In this document: positions 23,999 through 35,306 of the stretch, piece after piece
How positions within the stretch are numbered: position 1 is the stretch's first letter
Layout: each line of letters starts with the position of its first letter
NCBI GenBank assembly: GCA_009767595.1
Contig: VSDK01017448.1
Span: forward strand, 345,348 to 409,347
Reading direction: 5' to 3'
Length of the DNA stretch: 64,000 nucleotides
Source: Symbiodinium kawagutii
Lineage: Eukaryota; Sar; Dinophyceae; Suessiales; Symbiodiniaceae
Notes under the pieces: model-generated
What the model saw: the letters and a program-made list of their open reading frames with translations, nothing else
Told to the model about the DNA's origin: nothing
Databases searched by the model: none
Translations under genes and position numbers: made by a program

Positions 23999-24792
23999 AG
24001 CAGGGATTGAGGGGCCGAAGTCCCGTTTTTACTCAGTGAAGAGATTCGAAAACTCGGCAAGTTTTTGCTGCATGGCTTCATGATGGGTTCCCCACTGTGT
24101 TGGTAGAATTTGTTGTAATTTATATATTTGTATATATTTGTTTTGCAATGCCCGTCTACACTGCACATGAGCATCCGACCGTTGTTTTGGTGCGATCATT
24201 CAATTTGTAAATGTGACTGGGTAGGTCCGTCCCAAAGCGACACCCCGTTTTCTTGCACTCCTCCACCGTACATCTAGAGCATTCTAGAGCTCAGCTTGGA
24301 ATAGAATTGCTCACCGGTAGCGAGGCCAAAGCAAGTCCAGCTTGGTCAGATTGGGGGCCCGGACAGATCAGATCCTTCCTTGGGGATTTCTTCTGAAATC
24401 ATTATGGATTCCAAAGGATCAAGGCGTCAGCCTTTCTTTTGTTGGATGATTGATTGATCCAGGCAGGCCCTAGCAAAGAAAAGGCAGGCTAAATTCTCAA
24501 TGCATGAACTATTCCAGTGGCCATTTCGGATATGCTTCGAAACAATCAGAAATTCTTTCCCATGCTGGTGATTAAAAAAATATATATATATATATATATA
24601 TTTGTTTATATTTATATTTCCATATATTTCCAAAATGTTTCAAACTAAACCGAGTGGTTGCTTTTCCTCTCAGTGCAATGACATTTCAGTACGCATGAGT
24701 GCACGAAGATCTTATGTAGTCTGTGTGTGCTGGTGATGGATGATGCCAAGCACCATCAATCACATGGACTTTGGGCCAGCACACGGTCACAG

Positions 24793-25490
24793 GATCCAGA
24801 AACAGACTTGGCTCCACTTGCACTGGCCGCAGCGGGTGGCCACTGCGACTGCGTGGCAATGTTGCTGGCAAACCGTGCCTTGCACAAGAGCCTTGAGGTG
24901 AAATCTTGGAGTCGTCGATCTATGGGGAGGAGTCTTTACCTGGCACTGGTCCAAAGTCTCGGAAGAGCTAATGAGAAGATGATTGGAAGATGTAGCGGGT
25001 GATAGTACGAGGACAGAGCCAGCTGCTAGTGAGCTAGAGGCAGCTACTGAGGAGAATTAGTTTCACAAGAGAGAGAGAGAGGGATAGAACATCTTGTATG
25101 TTTGTGTCTTTCGGTGCTGCTTTCATATGTGTTCATGGATGCATGGGTTGTGCAAGTCTGGCTCGCTTTGCGCGCAGTTTGTTCAACCCCAATGCCATTG
25201 CGTCGCTTGTCCCAGCTTGACTTCATCCGGCCCTCCTGTGCCTGCTGAGGTGCCAACCCCAATCTTTCTGCTGAAGATGCTGGGAACCGCACTGCGCTGC
25301 ATTTTGCTGCATATGATGCGCATGTTGAGGCAGCACATGCGCTGGTATTACCATGTTGCACTTTCTCCATTGACTGGACATGATCTACCTGTGTTCTTCT
25401 CATGGGCTGGGCAGTGGATACTCATGGTGGTCGTCAGGCTCTTGTTGGACGCTCGCGCAAGTGCAAATGCGGAATGCACTGGAGGCCCTG
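24793..25490 (+). CDS. Ankyrin-repeat protein, three internal exons
   Basis: Three exons join in frame into consecutive ankyrin repeats, a protein-interaction helix-turn-helix module. Exon 1 (24793-24874) reads DLAPLALAAAGGHCDCVAML and ends LLAN. Exon 2 (25250-25340) continues ANPNLSAEDAGNRTALHFAA and DAHVEAAHA. Exon 3 (25438 to about 25490) gives LLLDARASANAECTGG. Intron 24875-25249 is GT-AG (phase 1); intron 25341-25437 is GC-AG (phase 2). At both, the first bases of the intron (GTGCC, GCT) are repeated at the start of the next exon. The TALH-x-AA and LLLDARA-x-N motifs are diagnostic of the repeat. N- and C-terminal exons were not found, so the full protein and its partner are unknown. Confidence 0.85.
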
Positions 25491-28339
25491 CTCATTTTTT
25501 GTCCATGTTCAGCATGGTCCAATACGCGATGTGTCCTCCGTGTCCTTGCCATGTTTCCATCAGTGCTCAATGCTCTTGGCTTCGCAAACTTGACAGGCAC
25601 AGCCAAAGACATTGTCTGCCAGAGGCTGACCTGAACCGTCCTGAACCTCACATTGAATTCTTACAGGCGTTTGTTTTGGACTATTGATGTTTGATTGCGA
25701 TGTTTTAAAAGCCAAGCGAGCTACTTCGCAAGGGTCAGTATGAGTTCACGGAGCTAGACCACGGCAGGGTCAAAGAATGGCGAATTGGAGGTGGCGATGG
25801 TGAAGAGGCGAGTGGGGGAATTCTTGGCAGATCATTTGAACACAGACTGAAACCTCACTCTTCAACATGCATGAGTTTTCCATGGTTTTCGTATGTGTTC
25901 TACGGTTTTCTTACGTTTTCCAATGCTTTTCCTTCCAGGATATTGCTAGCTTGGAGATGATCTTGGAGATGCTGAGCAGCGAAAATGGTTGAAAAAATAG
26001 CCGATCTTTGCCCAGTATGCCGTTAGGGCACTGTGGCACAGTGTTCACTTGCAGAAGAAGAGGGTCGTAGGATGCCGTAGGATGATGCCATAGAATGATG
26101 CCGTAGGATGCTGTAGGACCATAGCACGCTGGTGCCATAAAACGTGGTGCCAGCTCAGCAGTTAGACAAAACGTCCCTTTGGAGTGACCAATTCTTTGAA
26201 TCTTCAAGGGGGTTGGGGATGTTTGGGGATGTGGATGGATGTTTGGGGGTGCTTGGGGGTGCTTGGGGAGAGAGGGAGAGGATGTGGAGTTTTCCTTTGG
26301 TTCGACTTGGGACGTCGAAATTTTCCTTTGTTCATGGCACAGCTTTGCGACCGCTGCTCGGAGGCCAAACGCAGAAGATTGATGGGATGGCTTCCCTGGT
26401 GAGGGCTGCTGCATGTCTGCACGCTTTGTAGATTTGCCAATTCGGGCCGGTGCCTACGGTGACTTGAGAAATATCAATGAACCTTGAAGATTTGTTCTGG
26501 CAAGTCAGTGTGCATGCCTGTGAGTAATTGTTTTATTACTCGGGAAGAATCATTTGCCAGTAGGTCCTATTTGGCCCGCTCAATTCTGTGCAAGTAGAGG
26601 TCCAGATACCTGAGTCCTGCGAGTTCAATTCATGATTGCTTCACCAAGCAGAGAAAAAGCCGACCTCACCACTGCTAGGGATCTTGCGGATCAGTGTGAT
26701 GGCACTTCAAATTTGAAAGTGGCAGATTTCCGCACTGCTTGGCCGGTCTCTCTCAAGAGCCGGGGGCGTCTCAGGTGAGCTGGAACAAATGCATGTCAAT
26801 TCAGAGGAGTCAGGAACGGTGAGCTACTGCTTTGAAGCAACGTGCACAGCACACCATGCAATTCCTTCCCGAAGGCGTTCAAGCAGTCTCAACATGTCTC
26901 AACAAGTTTGGTATTTTGGTCAATTCTTTCCTGTTGCCATCCAATGCCAGCTTTGCTTGCTTGAGGTAGGGGGAGGGATGGGAAAACGATGGAAAATGAA
27001 CGCCGCAGTCTGTTAAGCATGGCTTTGCTTGCAAGGGCTCCTCCTTACACACGTTTTGCTTGCAACTTTAGGAGGGGTGTTCACGAAACTTGACCTCAAA
27101 CCTTCCGGTAGTGCCGTATCTCTGTGCAAAAGCTGGTAGCTGGATGTAGCTGGTATTCTTCTGTGGGTTTCAACTTGGGTTTCAACTCAAGACTTCTGTA
27201 TACTTTTGTCATGTTGGGTCTTCCAATGATCTAATGGGTTTTCCGAGTCTTCCAGCGAGGATTAGCACCCAGGCAACCGAATTTGGTGCCTACATCTTCA
27301 GCCATTCCACTCTTGTGAATGTGATTTGTGCACGAGTGCCATGAGATGCAATGAGATGCCATGAGTTCATGAATCAGTTTCAGGCCCAAAGGTGAAAGTC
27401 CATGGTTTCCTGATTCAGGTGTGAAGACTTCGACGATGGTTTGGCACGCAGCCTGTGTACCTGTGTGTGGCTGCTGTCCCACCATTTGTAGTAACTAGTA
27501 TCTTGTGAAGTCATCCAAAATCCTTGGGTGATTTGGGCACCTGGAGGCCCAAAATGGTCAATTTATGTTGCTTCCGGCGTGTGTTTTTTGTTGGTTCTGG
27601 GCGGGAGGCTTTGCCCCAGTTTGCATGTTGCAACAACAACAACAACAACAACAACAACAAAACGAACACTTGGGAGTTAACTCATTTAACATCACATAAC
27701 ATAATTACTATACATCATCGAACATGGGGCACTGCAGGCATGACTAGTCAGGACGGAAATTTGCAGACACTTTTGAAAAAAGATGAAAATAAAAGCTAAA
27801 TGAATCTAAGCCAAAGATACCCAAGGTTATTTGCTATGAAAATGATTGTAAACATGTATTTTCAAGCTGGATGTTTAAAGATATTTGAAGACTTAAACGT
27901 TCTATCACACACACATACACAAACACATACGCACTATTTTATATACAGTACCGGATACCGCTACATTCCAACTAGATTCCAACTATATTCGAAATATTTT
28001 CTGATTTTCTTAATTCGATACCACAAGTAACACGAAGCATAGAGAACCACCGAGGAACTGAAGCAGTTGAGGCTCTAGGCTCCGCAGTGCGCAAGGTTTT
28101 GCAAATTTCACGGCAGGCAGTGCACAACAAGCAGTGGCAGAATTTGCTAAGAGACTCTAAGAGTTCTTTTAGTTACATATAACTATTTTAGTTACATGTG
28201 TGTGTGCTATTGTGTGCTTATGTATATGTATTTATGGTTTCAAAATGTTTCATATCATCCCTAGCAAAAAAATAATGTTTCATATGGCTTCATGGTTTTT
28301 GGACACATATCCTGGTGTCCAGCCAATCAAGCAGAGCTC
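25491..28339. other. No gene recognised
   Basis: Possible remaining ankyrin-gene sequence followed by intergenic DNA. It holds a CAA run at 27628-27661 and TACACA/CACATA patches near 27905. A candidate C-terminal-like frame at 26290-26430 has no family match. Confidence 0.4.
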
Positions 28340-30595
28340 ATGAGCCTTTTTGGTATGTCGTTCGAGGACGACGTGGAACCACTGGTTGGTGAGGATTCCG
28401 TGGTGGATGGAACGAACGGGCGCTACTTAGACAGCTCCGAGCGGCATTTCACAAAGCGGTGTGCAAAGCTTGGATTCGTCGGAGCAGCTGTGGCCTTCAT
28501 GGCTGGGGGGGTTGTGGCGCATGTGGTGCACTATGCTCCAAAAGAGTCCATTGTGCCTCGCGGCATCACTAAATTCTTTGACGAGCCAAACTGGAGTTAT
28601 GACATCGGAGATCAAGATGCAGATGATGGTGACACAGATTACGCAGATGCTGGAGATTACGGAAGTGATGGAGATGATGAATATCATCATGGAGACGATG
28701 GTGGTGGCGTGTATGATCTAGATGACGGCATGAATGGTACGGATAATGATGGTGGCTTTGGTTCCTTGGAACCCACCGAGCTCGGATATGAAGCACATCC
28801 CGACGGCTTTGGCAAAGGGTTTGCCTCAAACGCCACGAATGGCGAGGCTCCGAACGATGACAATGCTCCCCCTGAGGAAAGTGCAAGCGACTGGGGAGTT
28901 TCGGAGTCAGAGAGAGATGAGAATCCCGGCTCCTGGGAAGATGACTGGACCCAGGGACCGCAGGGACCGCAGGGACCGCAGGGACCGCAGGGACCGCAGG
29001 GCCATGGCTATGGAGATGCTTGGGGCGCTAGCAGCAATGCAGATGCTTGGGATCAGGAGATTGCAGCGACCACGACCACCACAGCTCGCTTCTATCCCCA
29101 GGTTCCGGCAATCACACAGTACATCAACAACTATGATCCTGCAAATCCCTTAAAAATTGAGGTGAAAGAAAATCGTGAAGACAACTACTTCTTGATTCTG
29201 GGTGATTGGGGAAAAGCTGGTGGTCCAGGCAGCTGCCAACTGGCAGTGGCAACTTTGCTCAGAGCATACGTCACTCAGCAGAGCCTGGCCGGAAAGCAGC
29301 TGCTTTTTATCGCTTCCGTAGGGGACAACTTCTATTGGACCGGGGCTACACCGGAAGCCTGGGAACGAACCTGGTCGCAACCCTATGGCGTCCATGACCC
29401 CAACTCGCCAGTCTACCAAATCCCATGGCTGTCTCTGTGCCTTCGCTCTTGATTCACTGGGCATTTTTTGAGTTTACGAATTGTGGACAAATGTGGGCAA
29501 TATCAGTGAAAAGTGGTATGAAATGACGCGAATATATCTCTATAACTCTATCACGTTCTATATCATTCTATATATCGCTTTTTCTCATCGCCTTCCATCG
29601 TTTGTTCCGTGTCACTTTCAGGTATGGCAACCACGACTTCGGCAACAATGATCCGCATGCATTTTGCCCTCACCTGTACCCACGCGAGGTGGTGCATGGA
29701 CAGCCGTACTCCAGCCATCAACTGAACAGGGACAAGTTTCCTGACAGACCACACTTCACTGACAAGTATTGGCTTCCAGACTACAACTATCACTATGAAA
29801 TTCCGGAAGCAGATCTTGAAATCATTGCCCCTTTGCGCTTAATACTAGTAGTTTTCATAAGCCATCATGTGCCATCAACTGTGGCTGAATGGAGGGAGGA
29901 CAGATCTGGCTAGTTAGCTAGTGTTTTTGCATATTATATGTGTGATTGGTCTCTTAATGGTTGTATAGTTGCTTTCGTGGTACCTTTGTTGTTTGCAGAG
30001 CCATGCTTGGAATGTTTTTTTACTATCCGATTCTGCATGGCATGAGTTGTTCATTGACAAAGTGCATTTCGTTGAGGAGTGACTTGCTATATCTTGCCCT
30101 AGCTCTGAGGTGGTTGACACCAACGGAAAAGTCGATCCAGACATCATTGGTGGTGACGCCGGTGGACGGAATGATGCAGATACAAACTGCACCGGGCAGG
30201 CAACAACTCAAGATTTTTTGTCCAAGTTGGCCGAATCAGGTGATAGTCTTATTGTGGAGCGTGCCCAGAAGAACGCAGCAGGCACTGTTTTGCTCCTCCA
30301 GCACTACCCTGACAAATGTCCACGACAGACTTTTGAAGCTTCACTCCCACCAAGCCGTAAAGGCAAAGTGAAAGTGCTTTGCGCCTATGGGCATGAACAC
30401 ACTCAAGTTTGCAACCAGAAAGACAAGTCGGGCGTTTGCATAGACATTTTGACAGGTGGCGGTGGAGGATGCTGTGGTCCTTTAGTGGATCTTGCAGGCT
30501 TCACAGCTGTACACTTGGACGGTGGATCTGGGGTTGCATCTGTGGATGTGGAGAGCTCATCAGTGCGTCTACCTGCGGGCAGCTGCAAGTGGTGA
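28340..30595 (+). CDS. Purple-acid-phosphatase-like metallophosphoesterase, membrane-anchored, 3 exons
   Basis: Exons 28340-29436, 29622-29826 and 30110-30595 join in frame through a GT-AG intron and a GC-AG intron. All five metallophosphoesterase signatures appear in order: GDWG, VGDNFYWTG, YGNHDFGNND, LLQHYP and YGHEHTQ. These supply the Asp, Asn and His ligands of a two-metal centre that hydrolyses phosphate esters. Near residue 50 a hydrophobic segment (FVGAAVAFMAGGVVAHVV) looks like a signal anchor. An acidic Asp/Gly-rich stalk and five Gly-Pro-Gln repeats then lead to the catalytic domain, so the enzyme probably faces the lumen or outside. The C-terminus is complete (stop at 30593-30595). 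I prefer the ATG at 28340, five bases after an AG that could accept the spliced leader; another in-frame ATG lies at 28292. A role in phosphate scavenging is inference. Confidence 0.9.
28954..28998 (+). repeat. 9-bp in-frame repeat coding Gly-Pro-Gln
   Basis: Five copies of GGGACCGCA inside the phosphatase exon extend its stalk by whole codons. Confidence 0.95.
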
Positions 30596-31924
30596 AGGCC
30601 TGTGGAGCCACAGCAGTGTGCCTCCTCAACATGAGTTCCCATGAGTTTCCCATGTGGTTTCCATCAACCTTTTCCAGATTGCTAGAAGCATATACAAAGC
30701 ATATAGCCTAGTTCATCCTAGTTCCAATTTAGCTTTGAAGACAATTTAGGGATGCAGGGGTTGGGCGTCAGGAAGCAGAACAAACATGAAAAAGCAGAGC
30801 CGGTGGAAAGCGAGGCACAACCAAAGAATATGGCAAGAGATGACAAGACGGTCTCTGCCTGGTATGCATGGGAGGCAATGGCGCATACAAGGCAATATGA
30901 GGCAACGTAGAAACAGGCGACGGCCACGCCAGTAAGGATTTGCAAACACCGAGATTCATGAAATCATCACTCCTACGAAGCCCAACCCTTGTAAAACCAG
31001 ACGTGACACTTTGGATTGCGAAACTGTGTCCGCGTGACATAGGCCCGATTCTGTAAAACAGCATCAGGGTATGTCCTGCTTAGGACTCATGCTGAAGATT
31101 GCCCAGTGCTAGCCTGACCCTGCCCTGGGTGGAAAATGCGTTCAAGACAGACGGTGCTTGACAGTTGCGTGGTCAACTGTTGAGCTTTGATCAGATTGGA
31201 AACAATGAGCTGAGATTCCTTCAATTTCTTCAGCAGGTTCTCTGATTCCCTTCCGTTCCCTACCCCCTGAAGCCCTCCCTTAAGGGGGAACAGACCTGAG
31301 GTTAGAGCCAGCCTCACTTGACCAGCTCGCTGTGACTGCAAGAGCCCCAGAGTTTCTCGCTGAGGCTGACGAGTTGAAGAGCGAATTGTCTTTTGATTGC
31401 TTCCACTTTTTTCAGATAGATATCAGATATCGATCTATAGGATCTACCTGACCATTCTATCTATCGATCTATCTATCTATCACTTGCTAGGCGCCGTTCT
31501 GGAAAAGCCGAGGGTCAAGCAAGCATAGAACATCCACAGTCTTTGACATGGGACAGGCAAAAAGAAAAAAACCAGAACATGGCGGGTCTTCTTACCATTT
31601 CATGCCTCACCCCCACATTCCCTCATCATTTCCAAGACATGGCACAGCCAGGGTTCTTTTTAACGGTATATGATCATATTATCATATTCTATGAGGATAG
31701 GAAACTGCACACACTTGGTATGAAAATGTATGAAACTTCTCTGTTGATATGATGGGAACATCTGAAGTTTGGGACTGGATCACTGGATATGGTGCTCCCC
31801 TTGCCGCCATGGTTCGCCATGGATGGCGTCGCCTTCGCCCCCGAGCAGCATTGGCCGCGGTGCCGTCGCTGTGCGCAACTCGTGATCCAGGACATGAGGC
31901 GTGACACAGCAGACTGCAACAGCT
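30596..31924. other. No gene recognised
   Basis: 3' flank of the phosphatase gene. A candidate Cys-containing frame at 31800-31930 (HWPRCRRCAQLVIQDM) leads into the hairpin repeat but has no family match. Confidence 0.4.
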
Positions 31925-32001
31925 GCAACAATCAATTTAGCTCCACTTTTAGCTCCTACGATCTCCTAAATTCAGGACCATGGAGCTAAATTGATTGTTG
32001 C
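31925..32001. repeat. Perfect 21-bp inverted repeat with 35-nt loop
   Basis: Bases 31925-31945 (beginning GCAACAATCAATTTAGC) are exactly reverse-complemented at 31981-32001. The loop contains TTTAG...CTAAA, and a third partial copy (TGGAGCTAAATTTGC) lies near 32034. It could be a foldback transposon remnant or a strong RNA hairpin. Confidence 0.85.
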
Positions 32002-32855
32002 AAATTCTCAGGAGCTCCTAGTAAGTTGCAAATGGAGCTAAATTTGCCAGCATGTTAATTTGGACATGTTAACACAAATTACTTAACACAAATATCGTCA
32101 GTAAGTAGATGTTTGATGATGTTTGTAAAAGTGCTAGTAGTGCTTGCATAAACATAAAGCAATCAGATATCATTAGCAAGTAAATGTAAGAAAACATTTC
32201 TTAACATATTGTTTGGCAATTGAAGCCAGCTTCGGAAACATGTCGATGATTTGATATGTATTTTGCGATAGGTTTTCCCCCGTAAAGATATATTTGCGCC
32301 GCTTCGCGACGATCCTCGCACCGGGGTGGACCCAAGAGTGTGGCGCGGCACCTGATGGTTCTTTTGAGGAGAGTCAAAGCTGGCAGCATTGTGTCGAAGC
32401 GCTCATTGATTTTAAAAAGGCAACGGTGTGGGTCATATGGTGTGCTTCGGTGTGATTTGGATTTTGGAAATGTCCATCTTACAAATGAGCAGCGTTCAAA
32501 AGTCTGATGATTGTTTTTGCACAAAAGTTAATCTGGGTGAGCCCCGCGAAAGTAACACTTCACGCGCGCAAGCTATCGCGACAGTTCTGGTTAACGTTCC
32601 TTCCGCGAAAGCTCCGCACAAGCTTTTGTCAGAATCCAACTTTTTCACGTTTTTCATGTTCGCTCCAACCCCAACGTTGCTCCACACCTGACAGGGGGTA
32701 TATCATGGGTATATCATCCTGCGACAGCCAGAGCAACGATGGCCCAAGTCCACGCAGTGGAGTACCTCTGGTTCTGGAGTCAAACAGGACTCAGTGCTCA
32801 GGACTTGAAGCCATGGAAGGCTGCCGCTGCCAAGTTTAACTTGCAACCCGGGTCA
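32002..32855. other. No gene assigned; candidate exon running into the gap
   Basis: At 32760-32855 the + frame reads EYLWFWSQTGLSAQDLKPWK then AAAAKFNLQPGS before the N run. It is protein-like but unidentified. Confidence 0.3.
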
Positions 32856-33038
32856 NNNNNNNNNNNNNNNNNNNNNNNNNNNNNNNNNNNNNNNNNNNNN
32901 NNNNNNNNNNNNNNNNNNNNNNNNNNNNNNNNNNNNNNNNNNNNNNNNNNNNNNNNNNNNNNNNNNNNNNNNNNNNNNNNNNNNNNNNNNNNNNNNNNNN
33001 NNNNNNNNNNNNNNNNNNNNNNNNNNNNNNNNNNNNNN
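32856..33038. other. Assembly gap (183 N)
   Basis: The gap abuts a 46-bp satellite, so it probably contains more copies; its real length may differ from 183. Confidence 1.
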
Positions 33039-33375
33039 ACTGAACATATCAAATCTCCCACCCCCTCTGGCCTCTGCATGCACTACTGAACATATCAAAT
33101 CTCCCACCCCCTCTGGCCTCTGCATGCACTACTGAACATATCAAATCTCCCACCCCCTCTGGCCTCTGCATGCACTACTGAACATATCAAATCTCCCACC
33201 CCCTCTGGCCTCTGCACGACTGAACATATCAAATCTCCGACCCCCTCTGTCCTTTGCATGCACGACTGAACATATCAAATCTCCCACCCCCTCTGGCCTC
33301 TGCATGCACTACTGAACATATCAAATCTCCCACCCCCTCTGGCCTCTGCATGCACGACTGAACATATCAAATCTC
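33039..33375. repeat. 46-bp satellite, about seven copies
   Basis: Head-to-tail units starting ACTGAACATATCAAATCTCC and carrying CCACCCCCTCTGG and TGCATGCA. One copy is shortened by about 4-5 bp (CTGCACGACTG) and the next carries three substitutions. The array starts at the gap edge and ends in a partial unit. Confidence 0.95.
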
Positions 33376-34540
33376 CGGTATATCCGCATACGTGCATGTA
33401 CTTTGCTGGTCGTGCGCCCCACACGTTGCAAGCGCGGAGCAACGTCCAGGTTGCCGCGTTCATGTTTTTCCTGTTTCATCACGTGACATGCCTCCAGTTC
33501 ACTTTTGGCAAACAATGCTTTGCAGACAAGAGTTCTGCGAAAGTGCCGCGAAAGTGAAAAACCTGAAAAAGTGCTCCGCGAAAGCAAAAACTGTGGTAGC
33601 GAAAGGAGCGCAAAAGTCGAAAGCCATGGCGAAAGCAAGCCAGATTATAACACTTTTGGTCAGAATTTTGACCACCGCTCGAATGTTTTTGCGCATGCTT
33701 TGGTGTACGCAGGCTCAGGGCTTTAGGAGATGCTAATCATGCGGACATTGATTTCTGACCAAAAACCAGCCACTTGTGCCAACTGAATTACAGACTTTGC
33801 TGATGCAGTCAGACTTTTCTGCGCTTTTCAGCGGCTTTCAATGCTCGAGAAAAGTAAATGTGACAAGTCACAGTAGCATTGCAGTTGCTTGCCATTGAGT
33901 TTCGGGTCCAGGCACTGACTTGGGAGATTTGGATGCCCGGGCGTGAACTGCGGCGTCAGCGTTTGCAGTGGGGAGGAGAGCTTCAAGTTTCTCGGCGCAG
34001 CAGTTGACTGCAGTTCGTGGGTAGCTGACTAAGCAAAAACGCAAAATTCACACGGCAAGTAGATGCGCAACAATGCTGCAATGGTTCTTCCCCAAGTCCA
34101 GACAGTCAAACTAATCTTTGGAAGCCGAGGGTGTAGAAGATGTGCCTTTTTCGAAATTCCTAGGTGTTGTTTTTGAGTGCTCCAGACCTTCCAGCCTACG
34201 GTTTCACTCCGCTTAGAAAATGCCAGTAGCAACTCTGGCCCCGTTATAACCGCTGCTTTTTGGGGCACCTTTTGATTGGGCATCAATATGGGCCTTCATT
34301 CAATTTCTAAAAAAAGGGATTGAGCGAACCATAGCGAGCCCGTTAAGATCCGTTCAGCAGTTTTGCAGTAGCCCAAGCAGTGCAAGTTCAAGCAGCTCAT
34401 GAGGTGACTAGCGTGTGATGGATGGCAGGTCGTCAGTTATGCTGAGCTGTGCTGTATCCAAATGTGTTTGGGGGTCTGGGGCCCAGGTCACTGCGCACAA
34501 GGCAACATCGACTCAATTGCTGCCTCCTGGGGCATCGCAG
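33376..34540. other. No gene recognised; CGCGAAAG-rich patch at 33535-33640
   Basis: A cluster of GCGAAAG words gives an Ala/Lys-rich frame (KCSAKAKTVVAKGAQKSKAM). The same word occurs at about 32545-32610. It is not assignable. Confidence 0.35.
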
Positions 34541-35306
34541 GAATGGCGTGTGCTGCGATTTGTTCCTGAAAGGTCCAGCTCCAATCTGATTCAGGCTGGG
34601 GGAACCCATTTCAGCTCAGGCAATGACGGGGACGACCCAAACAAAGAACCCAGAGAGTTCCAGACACCGTTGTGGAATGTGTGATTTGTTGATGTCAAGA
34701 GGGCAGACAGTTGTCAGACCCAAGCTCTCACAACAGATTGATTCATCTGTGGATGGGGCGAGGATTTTGATTTGAGTGTCTCCTGCCCATTGCCACACAG
34801 CCTAGGCCATCAACAAAGTCTCCATTCACGCCGATGGCAAGCTCGAGCAATGTAGGAACTGCCTCTTGATGCCCTACACAAAATCCATTGTCAGCGCTGT
34901 CCTTACCGGGTTGGTCATGGTTCGCGCCCCTGTCTTCGATGAAGATGGAGGCAAGGACAAATCTGAAGGTCGGCCGCTGAGGATTCTCTGTGTTGGATTT
35001 GGTGGTGGCAGCGTTCCATCGTTTTTTGCAGAGATGCTACCAAAATGCCATGTGGATGTGGTGGAGTTGGAGCCTGCAGTCATCCAAGCCTCATCAGATG
35101 CAGGATTTCAGGAGGATCATCGCATCCAGGTTATTGTGCAAGATGGGGCTGCCTTCGCTCTTGATGCGGTCAACGCCACCAGAGATAAATCTGGGATTTA
35201 TGATGCTGTGATTATTGATGCCTATGATGCAGATGGAAACGTCCCAAGCTCCTTTACGACCGAATCCAGCGCCTTCTTCGAGGCTTGGAGTGTCATGCTG
35301 TCCTGA
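34541..35306 (+). CDS. Spermidine-synthase/METTL13-like methyltransferase (apparent frameshift)
   Basis: Exon 34541-34594 (EWRVLRFVPERSSSNLIQ) joins in phase 0 through a GC-AG intron to exon 34806-35306. Together they read RSSSNLIQAINKVSIHADGK and on to YTKSIVSAVL. The class I methyltransferase core follows: ILCVGFGGGSVPSFF is the SAM-binding glycine loop, VDVVELEPAVI carries the acidic residue after strand 2, and DAVIIDAYDADGNVP is the motif IV region typical of the spermidine synthase/METTL13 branch. The frame stops after SVMLS at 35304-35306, yet the same strand continues in another frame with PDGVLARVAWW, what the family shows next. That points to a one-base indel, real or in the assembly. 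Upstream exons and the start were not found. Whether it methylates protein or makes polyamine is not decidable here. Confidence 0.8.

Larger units (their letters stand above)
19071..24792. other. Long stretch without a recognised gene
   Basis: Possible exons without family signature: 19120-19270 + (LQADLRHEVKSQEAEECERT), 22480-22680 (three competing frames) and 22850-22980 +. Microsatellites: GAGAGATAGAGA at 20590-20635 and TA at 24577-24600. Nothing here could be assigned. Confidence 0.35.

Noticed and set aside
28940..29000. Collagen-like Gly-Pro-Gln repeats
   Set aside because: Only five triplets in a stalk; not a collagen domain.
33039..33375. Regular repeats resembling a CRISPR array
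   Set aside because: Units are head-to-tail without unique spacers and the genome is eukaryotic; it is a satellite.
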